DNA from: Cannabis sativa
Taxonomy: Eukaryota > Streptophyta > Magnoliopsida > Rosales > Cannabaceae
Direction: 5' to 3'
Assembly: GCF_029168945.1 (NCBI RefSeq)
Contig: NC_083605.1
Location: forward strand, 32,253,280-32,317,279
Length of the DNA stretch: 64,000 nt
Both the position numbers and the translations under genes were made by a program. Each line of letters starts with the position of its first letter. Position 1 is the first letter of the stretch. Positions 10,980 through 22,392 of this stretch are shown in pieces. The notes under the pieces were generated by a model, which was given only the letters and a program-made list of their open reading frames with translations, made no database searches and was not told where the DNA came from.

Positions 10980-12413
10980 TTATTCTCCACCCCTATCAGT
11001 TCGCAAGATCTTTAATGTTTTACCTAATTGGTTTTGAGTCAAAGCATGAAATTCCTGAAACTTTTCAAACGTTTCAGATTTCTTTTGCATTAGGTAAAGA
11101 AAACTATATCTAGAGAAATCGTCAATGAAAGTGACGAAATACTCATAACCTCCTCTGGCTTTTACATTCAGCGGTCCGCAAACATCTAAATGTACTAACC
11201 CTAGGGGTTCTTTGGCACGCTCTCCCTTTGCAGAGAAAGAACGTTTGGTCATTTTTCCTTCTAGGCAAGACTCGCAGACTGGCAGCTCTCCTAAGACGAC
11301 ATTTTTCAATGGACCGTCTTTGGTTAGCCTATTGAGTCTATCAAAGCCTATATGACCTAAACGTAAATGCCATAGATAAGTTTGATCATCATTATCAATC
11401 TCTTTTCTCTTAAGGCTTCTAGGTTTAGCTACATTGAAAAGTTCAGTATTTAGTGAGATTTGAGTATCAGGTCTTAAAACATAAAGCCCTCGTTCCATGT
11501 TTGCAACACATATATGAAATCCATTACGAGAAATTGAACAATTTGAACTCGAAAAATTCAATATATAAAATTGTGTCTGTAAACATGAAACACTAATCAA
11601 GTTTCTACTAAAATTAGGAATATATAAAACATTCTCTAAAAGTAAAAACTTCTTAGAATTAAACTTGATTCGGGTTGTTCCTCTTGCTTTAACTGATACC
11701 AACTCGCCATTTCCAACTTTAAGCTTTAACTCATCTGGGTGAAGATTCTCCCAAGTTTCAAGCAGCTGCAATGAAGAACATACATGGTTAGTAGATCCAG
11801 AATCAACAATCCAGGAGGATTTGTCGTTCTCTAAAACACATGATTCAAATACAAAAGCATCACCTTCGTTTGAATTGTCTAGAAGCCTGGGACATTGTTC
11901 TTCTTTATGTCCCTTTCCATTACAATTCGCACATAGAACATGATGTCTGATAATTGTATTTGATGAAGCAGCTTTGTTAGAGCCCTCATGCTTAATCTTC
12001 TTCCTCTGATTAAAGCTTGCAATGCTAGGAGGTCTCATTGCAATCAGATCCCGTTCATGCGCCCTCAACTCAGTCTCGAGTTTGTCCATGTCAGAGGAGT
12101 TAGGATTGTTCAATAGATAATATAGAACAAAACTGTTATACTCCTGAGGAAGACTATAAAGTATGAGTTTTACCCATTGTTCCTTTGATAAATCAATTCC
12201 TAGTAGATTTGCCTTTTGGAATTTCAGATTCATCAACAATAGGTGCGAGTTAATGCAACTACCAGGATGCATTTTCACACTATTGAGTTCTTTCGCAAAG
12301 ATACTAACTAGGAGTGGATCGGGATGAGGGTTATTCATATTGACACTACAACATATCAATAAACAGAAGTAAGGTTTTGGTTCTATAAATTCATACACAG
12401 GTTCAGAAAACAA
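10980..12413 (-). pseudogene. Copia gag end, protease, pre-integrase and integrase N-terminal half
   Basis: The 477 residues hold, in order, the gag C-terminal part (QWVKLILYSLPQEYNSFV, about 80-97), a CCHC knuckle (CANCNGKGHKEEQC, about 160-173), the protease motif WIVDSGSTNHVC (about 201-212), the pre-integrase word WHLRLGHIGFDRL, the integrase zinc-type CESCLEGKMTK, and the first two catalytic Asp in HLDVCGPL and FIDDFSRY. It stops at RTDRGGE, where TAA replaces what is normally a Tyr codon, and the next frame carries on in phase. The usual gag N-terminal domain is missing or unrecognisable ahead of residue 60. Confidence 0.9.
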
Positions 12414-14934
12414 ACAATCACTTATGTTATAAAAATACTAAATCTAACATAGTTTATTTTCCAAGGTTTCCAACGAACTGATACAGTATCCCGTTTAGGC
12501 GAGAGTCAAAGCATCATCCATTGAATAGAGTTGTCAATCCATCTAAAATGTCAAACATTCTAGCAACCTTTTATTCGATCAAGATTGGAATTCAGCGTTG
12601 TCCCGTTTAGGCGAGAGTCAAGGCAATTCTATCTTATGAGCTTCTACCATTGTTTCGCATTCTTATAAGTCTTACATAGTCGCCACCATTAGGGTGGTCA
12701 TGAACCATATAAATAAACCTATAAGAATACTTATCTTTCGAGATTAAACGGCGCTAACTTGCTAATGAACGTTCCTCCATTAGGGAGGATTACTCACTAA
12801 AACAATAGCTATGTAAAACCAACAATGGAGATCGAATTTCTCTTTGATTAAAGCTCATTATTTAAACATGTATTTTGTTTAATCATTTATATTCCATATC
12901 TCAATAATGAAATATTACAAATTAAAGTAAAAACTTTAATTAAATTTCAAAAATAGAATAATTTTGAAAAATATCTTATTTAAGTTGTTTAGAAAATCTA
13001 AATACCCAACTTAAAATATTCTTCAAACAATGACTTAATTAAATATTACCAATTAAGTAGTAACCACTTAATTTAGAAGATATTCCATTTTAAGTTCCCA
13101 TATTTAGAAAATATCAACTTAAAAAATATCTAAAGAATCTTAATAACCAATTGCCAAAATTCCTCAACTTAATTTATAATAGGAAATTCAAAAATATTCA
13201 AATCTAAGTTGATTTGATAGATTTAACTAAATCTCAACTTAAATAGGAATATTTAATGAAATTATAAAATTAAGATTCAGAAAGAATTTATATGGTTATA
13301 ATTCCATATTTAATTAAAAACAAGAAAAATACATATAGCTTTCCAGAATATGACTATTCAAACTATGTTTTTCTTAAATTAATTTCAAGGAACAATGAAA
13401 TTAATTATGTTGCTAATCAATCTTTTATTAGGTCAAACAAATATAATTAACCTAGCACAGTTATCCAAATCAGGCAAATGGGCCTTCACAATTGGGGTTG
13501 TTCATGTGAGGGGGGCTGGGTCCAGTATGTCGCACCCACTTCTAAGGCTCCCAACTCTCACACAAGGCCCAAAAGAGAGGAATTTAACCTTACAATGAAT
13601 AACTGTTATTAATTGAATAGGCTCACAACTAAATGAGCCTAAATAAAATCTATCAGTTATGATATTTTATTTAGCAACAACCACCTATATGTATCTATAA
13701 TAGAAATTAAACATATAGGCTCACACAGGCATACACATTTGGATGGATCCTATCATGTTGCTAGGTGATACACAGATGAAAGAAATTTGTAAAAATTACC
13801 TGTTACAAATTATTTACTTGATCTATCGTCAATTGAACCTTTGGTTAAAACTAGATCATCTGATCTATTATCAAGTTAACCAAGGCAATTTAGATCAAGC
13901 AATAATAGGTTTTAGAAAACTTACAAACAATCTAAAACACATACTCCTGCAACAAGGTTAGATTTGGATAGTTGGATGTAGGATTTATTTAATTTTAATC
14001 ATTTATTTCGAAAAATAAAATAAAATTAAACCTACTATTTTGAAAAATTAGGTTTTGGGTAACCTAAATGTCATTTCAAAATAAATTGCTAACTTTCCTT
14101 TTAAATTTCATGTTATTTAATAAATTAAATAATAAAATAGAAAATGGTAAATACATACCCTTTTCTTGTTTTACAATTTAATTTAATTAAAAAATAACAA
14201 GATTTAAAAGTTAACAAAAATACCTTATTTTCTCTTTTAAAATTATCATAATTATTGTGATCTTATTTTAATTAAGGTCAAGTTACCAAAAAAAAAATTA
14301 ATATCTGACCTTAAAAAAAATAAAATAATTAAATTTTAAAGGAAATAAGAAAAAAGTAAGCAAAACTTGATTTTTTCCTATTTTCAAAATCAAATTACAC
14401 TAATATCTAAAATTAATTTTAAAAATTAAAATTAATTTATTTCTGATAATTAGATTTGAAATTTGAAAAACAAAAATCAACATACAAAACTACACAAAAA
14501 ATCAGAATTTAATTCCATGAAATAGCATGAAAAATTGAAAAAATTGGAAAATTGGATGAACTGTACGGATGGCATGCTGTGCATGGCCATCCGCGCGCGG
14601 ATCTGGGGTGATTGGCCGAGAAATCACGGCGCAGGAAGGCTGCAAGCAGCCATTCCGCGCGCGTGATGAAGTTGCTCGTCACCCCGATTTTTCCAATTTT
14701 CAAAAATTCATAACTAATTCAAATTAAATCGAAATCGAGTTCTGTAAAAAAATAAATTGCTTAGAATTTTCCAGACTATCCAACAAAAATAATTACAGAA
14801 TAAAAACAGTAACCATTTTTCTCAGAATTCACAAACAACATTCAAACATCAATATGACACTCAAAGCAACATGATACCATCCAAAAAACAAGCAAATCGT
14901 TTTAAGTCCAAATTTATTGCAAGAAAATCAATTA
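12414..14934 (-). other. Long untranslated leader of the minus-strand Copia
   Basis: No pol-like or gag-like frame is seen over about 2.5 kb. The leader shares blocks with the leader of the + element at 53577-58500: a twice-repeated word CTCTCGCCTAAACGGGA (minus strand; + positions 12489-12505 and 12601-12617), a stretch on fire-break words such as CCTCCCTAATGGAGGAACG near 12770, and a G/C-rich CpG island at about 14555-14690. Both leaders are otherwise very A/T-rich. Confidence 0.6.
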
Positions 14935-14951
14935 CCATGGCTCTGGTGCCA
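14935..14951 (-). other. Primer binding site of the minus-strand Copia
   Basis: On the minus strand, two bases after the LTR end, the sequence is TGGCACCAGAGCCATGG. This fits the plant Copia primer site complementary to initiator Met-tRNA (TGGTATCAGAGC) at 10 of 12 places. The same variant occurs in the + element at 53560. Confidence 0.8.
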
Positions 14952-14953
14952 GT

Positions 14954-16844
14954 TGTTGGAAATTATTTTACCAGGAACTTAGATCTACTCACAAGTATGT
15001 TGATTTAACAACCTAAATATGAACTTCTAAAACGATATGAAATTAAACACATAAGAGTATCAGAAATCTTACAGTGATTGCAGCGGAATATATATGTCTC
15101 CTCCCACTCAGATCTCTAACCCTTGATTCCTTTCTGTAGCAGAGTATAATCAAGATCTGAGCCCGAAAGTCCTTCTTTGTTATCTCTGAAATCTACACAG
15201 CCTTCCTCACTATGATTGAGGTATTACTTGATGTGTGTGGGCACTACTCTAGCACTCATACATTTCGAAACAGTGAAGAAATAGAGAGAGAGAGAGGGTG
15301 GCGGCTCAGAGAGAATTTTCTGAGAGAAAATTCTTTCAGAATAATGCTGTGAAAAGCTTTTCAGTTGTACAGATGTGTGAAACTCTGAAGCCTTTGCCTT
15401 CTATTTATAGAAGACCACCAAGGGCTATGATTGACATTTTGAACTGAGAAAATCAAAGGGAAAAGGAAGGTAAAGGGCCGGCCTAGGCAATGTGGAAACA
15501 AGGCTTGCCTCTTTTCCAACTTTCCTTTTCCTACACTTGATAGTTTCCCTTTTTGTGAAAAATTGCCAATTCCATTGTTCAACCATATTAATGATAAATC
15601 TAATTATTTAATAATTAAAAATAATTATCAAATAATATATTATCATTTATTTTATTAATAATGAAACTAATTAAAGTTTCCTAATTAATAAATATGCCCT
15701 TCAAAATCTCTATTTACTGTTTTGCCCTTAATAAGTGCTAAATTCTCAAACTGACAAGTCTATCTTGAGAATTTTTAATTGATTAATTAAAATCAATTAA
15801 ATGAGTCCTACAAGTAATATCATCTCAACTAGTGAGGGGACCATGGGTCTATATATTCGAGCTTCCAATAAGCAGATCTAGAATTTACCACTTCAATTCA
15901 CTGACTTATTAATTCTTCGTTGAATCCACACATAGAACTCAGAATTGCACTCTCAGTATATAGAATGCTCTATATGTTCCACCATATAGACACATTATTA
16001 GTTATCCATTGTTATAATCCTAATGTGATGAATGATCCTCTATATGGATGATCTACACTGTAAAGGGACTTAAATTACCGTAACACCCTACAATGTATTT
16101 TATCCTTAAAACACTTAACCCTGTATAAATGATATTTCAACTAAGTGAAATGAGTACTCAATCATTTATCTCGTTTGGTTAAGCTCGAAGGAAATCACCC
16201 TTTGCTTACTATTCGCCAGATAGAAGCTATAGATTCCATATTTATGTTAGCGCTCCCACTCAATCGCACTACCGTGTTCCCAAAATGTATGTATTGCCCA
16301 GACTAAAGTTTTAGGCTTAACTAAGAAATCAAAGAACACGAATAACACTCTTGAAATTAAGCCTAACCATATCAGGATTTAGATCATGTGATCTAGGATC
16401 AACTTATGATATTGAATTGAATAGATGTTTACGGTAAGTTTCAAAATCTAATTCAAAGTTCAATATCGGTCCATTCCAATGCATACTCCATGCATCCAAC
16501 CTGAGCTTTACTTTAACCTATGTTTTGGAAAGAACATAACATTTCTCCAAATGTAAGTAAACTCTGTTGTAGATTGTCATATCAGTGAAACCCAGTGTTC
16601 TGATAAATCTAGGAATACTTTATTCACATAGTCATGTTTATTTTCCATTGTGTTGACAACACAATAAACATGTTCAAGTATGTGAAAAGGGTTTGGATGA
16701 ATTTATAAATTAAATAGACAAGCAATTGATTAAGTGAACCAAAACTTACACAAGTGAATGAAAAAATACTTCTGTCACTTTATTGATATAGAATAATCTG
16801 GATTACATTGAAACAGAGTTTTATTTAAGGCATAAAACCCAACA
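14954..16844 (-). repeat. 5' LTR of the minus-strand Copia element (1,891 bp)
   Basis: It has the same termini as the 6754-8674 copy. It is flanked on the left by the primer site and on the right by a polypurine tract and pol end, so it serves as 5' LTR of one copy and as 3' LTR of a lost or partial tandem copy. Confidence 0.95.
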
Positions 16845-16933
16845 AACTCCCACTTGCACTAATATAAAACAAATCAGTACATTTCAATTAATCCTAAATT
16901 CTGACGGTGCTTTTCGAATGAAGTTACTGCCAA
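16845..16933 (-). repeat. 89-bp internal stub of a second tandem Copia copy
   Basis: It matches 8675-8763 (polypurine tract, stop and last codons of RNase H) and then breaks off sharply at GCCAA, after which the sequence becomes unrelated (AGGAAAAGGAAAACC). It records recombination between tandem or separate copies, followed by deletion. Confidence 0.9.
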
Positions 16934-17410
16934 AGGAAAAGGAAAACCATCCCTCATGCATTAAGTCCCTATAAATAGTGACCTAGCCTCACTATGAAAG
17001 GGATCGAGAGAATTGTTGTAGAAATATACTCTAGAGAGAAAATTACTCAGAGATCAATTATAAGAGCTTTCAGGAGGAAGAAGACTTTGTTCCTTCTCTT
17101 AAGTCAATACAATACTAGTGGAGTAGGCTATTACCACACTTACAGGGCCGAACCTCTTTAAAATTTGGTGTTCACTTTACTTTATTGTTTTCGTTTTCTT
17201 TTAATTACATTACTTAATTGATTTATTATTTGACTCACTGTCCTTAGCTAAAAGCGAGGTCAACAGGCATGTTAATAAAGAGAACTTTATTCATATCAGC
17301 CCTTGTCATATATTAACAATTTAACATTCACACACACATCAAATGTTTAACTCTTTCTCTAATATCAGAAATATCTTTATTGGCTTTTTAGAACATAAAT
17401 CCTAACAACT
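16934..17410. repeat. Old LTR scraps
   Basis: The part 16934-17267 has the R-U5 look of a retrotransposon LTR: CCCTATAAATAGTGACC as a TATA box near 16970, CTAGTGGAGTAGGC and CAGGGCCGAACC later, and an end at GAGGTCAACA. The part 17268-17410 resembles the U3 end of the 24128 LTR in minus orientation (TTTATTCATATCAGCCCTTGTCATA, then CATAAATCCTAACA). Neither has a partner, and the edges are approximate. Confidence 0.45.
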
Positions 17411-18892
17411 TTTTCTCGTAATCTTTAACAGTTTGTGAGAATTTTTATAACCTTGTTAACACTGATATCAATAAAGATATGGTAGTTGTTGTTCTGACCA
17501 TTGCACATGGCTCGAACTCGTTAAACTTTGTGTTATTTTTTTTCTGTTTATTGCTTAATTCATTACTTAAAACTTGAGATCTCTTAATTTATTGTTTCTT
17601 GATTGTGTTGAGTGTTTGTTAGTATTATGACTCAGTTTTCGTTTCGCAAGTTCAAACTAATTATGAATATACAACTTTTTATAATAATGTTATGTAAAAC
17701 TGGTTCTAGATTTCTTATAGTTGGGTGTTTTTAGGTGAACACAAAAATGGATCTTTCAGCCACAAATCAACCATACATGATTACAACACATATATATAAA
17801 TATTATTAAATCATCATATAAAATAAGGTTACATAAACCTGTCAACTAAACTAAAATCTACCTAAAAGATATATTGATATGATGGGTTACAAATTTGTTA
17901 CTTATTAAAATACATTATAATTTAATAGAGAAACATAATTAATTATAGATTGAAAGAGATATCAATAAACGTGTGGGACTCATTTCACTATCATTTTCTT
18001 TAAGCGGTGTAGCTTCTATATTGTACTACTCATAAAGCAGCTGATTGCATTTTTCCATCAAATACAAGACATGAAGATAGAATTCCAAGCTGTCTTTTTA
18101 TTTTTAATCTTATCAAAATGGAATTATACATAGAAATTAAAAGAAAAATCATAAATTAATTATTTAAAATACATACAATTAATTTAGAAATTTATCAGTC
18201 CGTACTCTAATAATTGAATTAAATTTCCAGAAAGACATAAAGATAGAATCACAACTGTATTTGATTTGATCTTATCTGAAAAGAAAATGCTTTTTTTAGT
18301 ATACTTTGAAGATTGATATCACTAACTACTAGTCCTCTGCCTACAAAATCGTAAATCTAAAGTAGAAAACTTCACAAATGAATTTCCTCAATTTTTTTTT
18401 TTTGATAATTGATTGTAGATTTATTGTTCCAGCTCGTCAATTTTAATAACATTGTTCCCCAAATATGATTATTCATAATAATTGTTTTTTTGTTGAAAAA
18501 AGAAAATCATAAATTGAGTTTCAAAAAAGTAAAACAAAAAGAAAAAAAAAAACTTTAGCGATAAACTCGTATTAAAAATATTTATAATGTATATATTTTT
18601 TTTTTGATAAAAATAATAATTAATCAAAAATAAAAATTAGAATCACAGAAAAAAAAAATTGGAAAAAGCGCGCCAACAAAACTAACTTTACTGATAAACA
18701 GTACAAATATACTAAAATCGTAAAACTGATTCTCGAGAAACAAACAAAAGATCCTACTTTCTCTCTCTATATCATCGTCCATATCTTCCTTTCTCATCCG
18801 AATCCCTCCCTAACAGTTATTCTGTTTTCTTCCTCCTTAAAAACTCCTATTCGTTTGTTTGGTTTCGATTGTGAATTGGGAAAATATCAGTA
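17411..18892. other. Intergenic region upstream of the epimerase gene, with its 5' leader
   Basis: No gene is seen. The stretch is A/T-rich with poly-A and poly-T runs. A pyrimidine-rich stretch (about 18755-18840, with TTTCTCTCTCTATATC) lies 50-140 bases before the start codon and looks like a plant Y-patch and transcript-leader region. The core promoter probably lies between 18650 and 18780; I cannot place a clear TATA box. Confidence 0.4.
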
Positions 18893-21084
18893 ATGGGTTC
18901 GGTGGAGCAGAGGATTCTCGTGACCGGCGGCGCTGGATTTATCGGAAGCCACACAGTGGTTCAGCTCCTCGAAGAAGGTTTTTCGGTTTCAATTATCGAT
19001 AATCTCGACAATTCCGTCATTGAAGCTGTTGATAGGGTTAAAGAATTGGTGGGACCTGCTCTCTCCAAAAAGCTTCGTTTTCATCTGGTATATATGCCTT
19101 TAGCTTCTTTCTCTTACTGATTAGGAGTGTTTGGTTCCCAGGAAATTGATAATATTAATAATAATAAAAAAAAAGGGGAAAAAAATAACTTTCTACATAT
19201 GTTTCATTGGTAAGTTTTATGATTAATTTTTCTAGAGGAAGTGAGTTTCAAAATTTGGAAATTTTGTTTCAGATTGATTCTTCTTAATAGTCATTATATT
19301 CACTACAAATGTGCTTTAGATTAAATTATATGGATTACTGAGATTGGGTTGTATTTCAGGGTGATCTAAGGAATAAGGATGATCTGGAGAAGTTGTTTTC
19401 TCAAACTAGGTGTGTAGAATATGATAATTAATCTTTATATTTTCAATTTTTACTTGCATCTTGTGTTTTAGTGTTCCAAATCCTAGAAGAGTATATTGTT
19501 TTGGGTTCTAACTTTGGTGATCTGGGCTGACAGATTTGATGCTGTTATCCATTTTGCTGGCCTGAAAGCTGTAGGCGAGAGTGTTGCATACCCTCGTCGT
19601 TATTTCGATAATAATTTGATTGGCACTATTAACCTTTATGAGGTTATGACCAAATACGATTGTAAAAAGGTTTGCCATCCAATTTTTACAATCATCAATT
19701 TTGTTTTTTGTCATGTAGTAGCGATTTGTCTTCAAATGTAACACTTTTGCCTGTTTTGATTTTGTCATATCATAACAGCAATTTGTTTTTGTGGGCATTT
19801 AGATGGTTTTTTCATCTTCTGCAACTGTATATGGTCAACCCGAAAAGATACCATGTGTTGAGGATTTCCCGTTGGTTGCTTTGAATCCATATGGACGAAC
19901 AAAGGTATTGTGTCATGATGCTTCTTTTGAGCATCAAAAGATGAGAGTGAACATAATGGGTCGGTTAGAGCTTTCTGTCTTGACTAATATATGTTAATTC
20001 AACCTTTCCAGCTTTTCCTGGAAGAAATTGCTAGAGATATTCATAACGCAGAGCCAGATTGGAAAATTATCTTGTTGAGGTACTTCAACCCAGTTGGTGC
20101 TCATGAAAGTGGTAAGATTGGTGAGGATCCAAAAGGCATACCAAACAATTTGATGCCTTATATACAGCAGGTAGCTGTTGGAAGGTTACCCGAGCTTAAC
20201 GTATATGGTCATGATTACCCAACAAAGGATGGTACTGCAGTAAGTATACCCATCAGCCTGAATCTTTGGAAATTACTGTGTACGTAGTGTTATCTTAATT
20301 CATGTTGGCTATTTCTTAGACATCAATCTTTTCTGGTTTGCAGGTCCGGGACTACATACATGTTATGGACTTGGCAGATGGCCACATTGCTGCTCTTCGA
20401 AAGCTTTTTACATCAGATGACATTGGTACGTTTCTCTATCAAAAATTTGAGAACATGGTTATAAATAAATTAATTGACTATGAACAGTTAAGATACATAC
20501 AAAATTTCTTAAGAAACTCTAATAGGACCAAAAGTAGATGTTAGGGCTTGGATTTTTTACGGAATGGTTGGATGTCTTAGGTTGCACTGCTTACAACTTG
20601 GGTACTGGACAAGGAACATCTGTGCTTGAAATGGTTGCTGGATTTGAGAAAGCTTCTGGCAAGGTGACTTGCGCCCTTCTTTACTTTCTCCCTCTCTAGT
20701 CTCTACCCCTTCTAGAGTTTAGTTTTTCTCTTTTTTTGTATTAATTTCTATTACATGTTTTAGAAAATTCCCATCAAACTCTGTCCAAGGAGGCCTGGAG
20801 ATGCTACAGCTGTTTATGCATCAACTGCAAAGGCTGAAAAAGAATTGGGTTGGAAGTATGTATACTAAAACTCTTTACATCCCTATGAAGAAAACAAATA
20901 AAACACAATTTAGAAATTTGTACAAATTCATATAACAAGTCAACTAACACTGAACTGTTTTAGCCTTGTTCTCAAGCTAATTCTGCATCTTTTTTACAGG
21001 GCAAAATATGGCATAGAAGAGATGTGCCGGGATCAGTGGGAGTGGGCAAGCAAAAATCCATGGGGTTACCAGTCTAAGCCTTGA
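18893..21084 (+). CDS. UGE: UDP-glucose 4-epimerase (UDP-galactose 4-epimerase), nine exons
   Basis: This enzyme reversibly converts UDP-glucose to UDP-galactose with bound NAD, in the cytosol, feeding cell-wall and glycolipid galactose. Exons by GT-AG and frame: 18893-19087, 19360-19409, 19534-19669, 19803-19904, 20012-20239, 20344-20425, 20581-20663, 20764-20855, 21000-21084; together 1,053 bases, 350 residues plus stop, the normal length for plant UGE. Visible signatures are the Rossmann motif [10 protein letters not shown] (residues 11-20), [20 protein letters not shown] with the catalytic Ser/Thr, the YxxxK pair in [16 protein letters not shown], the [16 protein letters not shown] word and RPGDA near the end. 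There is no signal peptide or membrane segment. All splice sites are canonical and no stop or shift is seen. The short N-terminus resembles the UGE1/3/5 type; which paralogue cannot be told. Confidence 0.97.
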
Positions 21085-21219
21085 ATGGCTTGATTTGCTT
21101 TTTATTCAAGACAGGCTGAGTTGTACTAACCACTATCTCAGCACAAGTACTGGTCAGAGAGTTAGAAGAGGAACCCCATTGCATAAGTTACTGGATTAAA
21201 TTACAAATTTCCTGGAAGA

Positions 21220-21225
21220 AATAAA
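21220..21225 (+). terminator. Possible poly(A) signal of the epimerase gene
   Basis: AATAAA lies 136 bases after the stop codon, followed within 60 bases by T-rich sequence. This is a fitting 3' UTR length. Plant signals are loose, so other sites are possible. Confidence 0.4.
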
Positions 21226-21655
21226 TGTTAAGAGTTTCTTTAGGCGCCTCTGTCTGTTTTCTTAGCTTTTGCTTATTATTATGCAATAAGCAGCTATATG
21301 TGAACTGTGAAAAGGTGTAAAAAAATTGTTTTTCTTGCTATATTATAATTAAAATTTTATTATTTCTCCATTTTATACTAAGTCCAAAGGATTCTATTAA
21401 TATAGCAAGCCAGGGACACCAAAGACTAAACTAATTTGGTAATGAAGTATGAAACTCAGGTGTTATAGTGCCAAGTTTTCGCTTAAAAATAAGAGTACAG
21501 TCTCGATTGGAAAAGGATAGCATGTCAATGGATACCTCCAACAGAGCTAATCTCGCATGATGGAAACTTGCGAGAAAATACAAGCAAGATAGGGTTTAAA
21601 TTGCATACTATGTGTAACATACTCGAAGCAAAAGTAGGACCAAGAGAAGTTAAGT
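21226..21655. other. Intergenic stretch between the epimerase gene and the Cassandra-like LTR
   Basis: It holds no reading frame, repeat or RNA gene that I can support. Confidence 0.5.
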
Positions 21656-22008
21656 TGTAATGTCCCCGCTTCAACGAGTACGCCACTCTGGCTGCTTCAT
21701 GGACTGATGAATGACCTTACATACCAACACGAGTGTTTTCAGCGTGCGAGTGAGGAAGCGTGTTTGTCCTCACTCGCACGCTTCCTGGGAAAACTTCCCA
21801 GGAGGTCACCCATCCTGAAATTGCTCCAGGTCAAGCACGCTTAACTGTGGAGTTCTTTCGTGATGGGCTACCGAAAAACAAGATGCACCTTGTTGATATA
21901 AGTAGTTCCAATCAATCCATTTAAGCTCTCTTCAACTGTGTAGTCCCATACCTACACAGTCTCAGAATTATTCCACTTAACCTTCCCCAGGCGGTGTGGG
22001 ATTGCACA
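21656..22008 (-). mobile_element. Cassandra-type solo LTR carrying 5S rRNA-like sequence
   Basis: On the minus strand it runs TGTGCAATCCCACACCGCC ... GGGGACATTACA (353 bp). Inside, 21856-21833 reads like 5S rRNA (AGAACTCCACAGTTAAGCG, one change in the CGCAG word) and 21817-21794 reads CAGGATGGGTGACCTCC, the internal-promoter part of 5S rRNA. Cassandra TRIM elements are known for a 5S-derived pol III promoter in each LTR. Only one copy of the 5S part is present, so this is a solo LTR; the flanks TAAGT and GCTTA do not match as a target duplication, so one edge may be off or eroded. Confidence 0.85.
21794..21856 (-). promoter_or_regulatory. 5S rRNA-like internal promoter region inside the Cassandra LTR
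   Basis: It resembles the second half of plant 5S rRNA, with the GGATGGGTGACC word and the AAGCGTGCTT word both kept and the bases between them diverged. It is not a functional 5S gene, since the first half and the end are absent. It may still recruit TFIIIA-type factors. Confidence 0.75.
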
Positions 22009-22392
22009 GCTTACCCGGTGTTTCCCCTTACGGATCACGGGACTACTGACTGTCTCATAAGTATTGGTCACCGATTATATGCGATGACCAAGTATATCTC
22101 ACCTGCAACTAATGTAAACACTGCATCTTTACCTGCGTCTAGTCCCAATGTCTAATTACACGACAACTGCAGGTTCTTGTTGTTAGCACATGAATGTCTA
22201 ATTACGCGACCATGGCATCACAGGCATCCTGCTATAAGATAACCTTCGAGGTTATTTTGATATAACGACCCTTGTGCGTGAATAAACATCGGAGAGCTCG
22301 TGAGCTTATGTATTTGGAAGATGAACGGCTAATGTGCGACTTTATAAGTCGCATACGTTTAGACAGTTAATCAAACTGTCAATACTACTCTT
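22009..22392. other. Unassigned spacer after the Cassandra-like LTR
   Basis: No reading frame is seen. There are short repeats of AATGTCTAATTACRCGAC (22148 and 22194) and a short inverted repeat GACAGTTAATCAAACTGTC at 22363. It could be internal Cassandra sequence, but no primer site or second LTR is found. Confidence 0.35.

Larger units (their letters stand above)
6754..16933 (-). mobile_element. Copia retrotransposon with 1.9 kb LTRs plus a partial tandem copy
   Basis: On the minus strand the order is 5' LTR (16844-14954), primer site, about 2.5 kb leader, gag-pol (12413-8704), polypurine tract, 3' LTR (8674-6754). Both LTRs read TGTTGGAAAT...AAACCCAACA on the + strand. Outside the 5' LTR, 89 more bases (16845-16933) repeat the sequence beside the other LTR (8675-8763): the polypurine tract and the end of pol. 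The locus is therefore LTR-internal-LTR-internal stub, a recombination product of tandem copies, not a simple insertion. The pol style ([23 protein letters not shown]) recalls the Angela lineage; that assignment is inference. Confidence 0.9.

Noticed and set aside
19508..19798. 96-codon minus-strand frame inside the epimerase gene
   Set aside because: It is antisense to exon 3 and an intron of a well-supported gene.
21794..21856. 5S ribosomal RNA gene
   Set aside because: Only the second half of 5S is recognisable, with diverged middle bases, and it lies in an LTR with TG...CA ends, which fits a Cassandra element.
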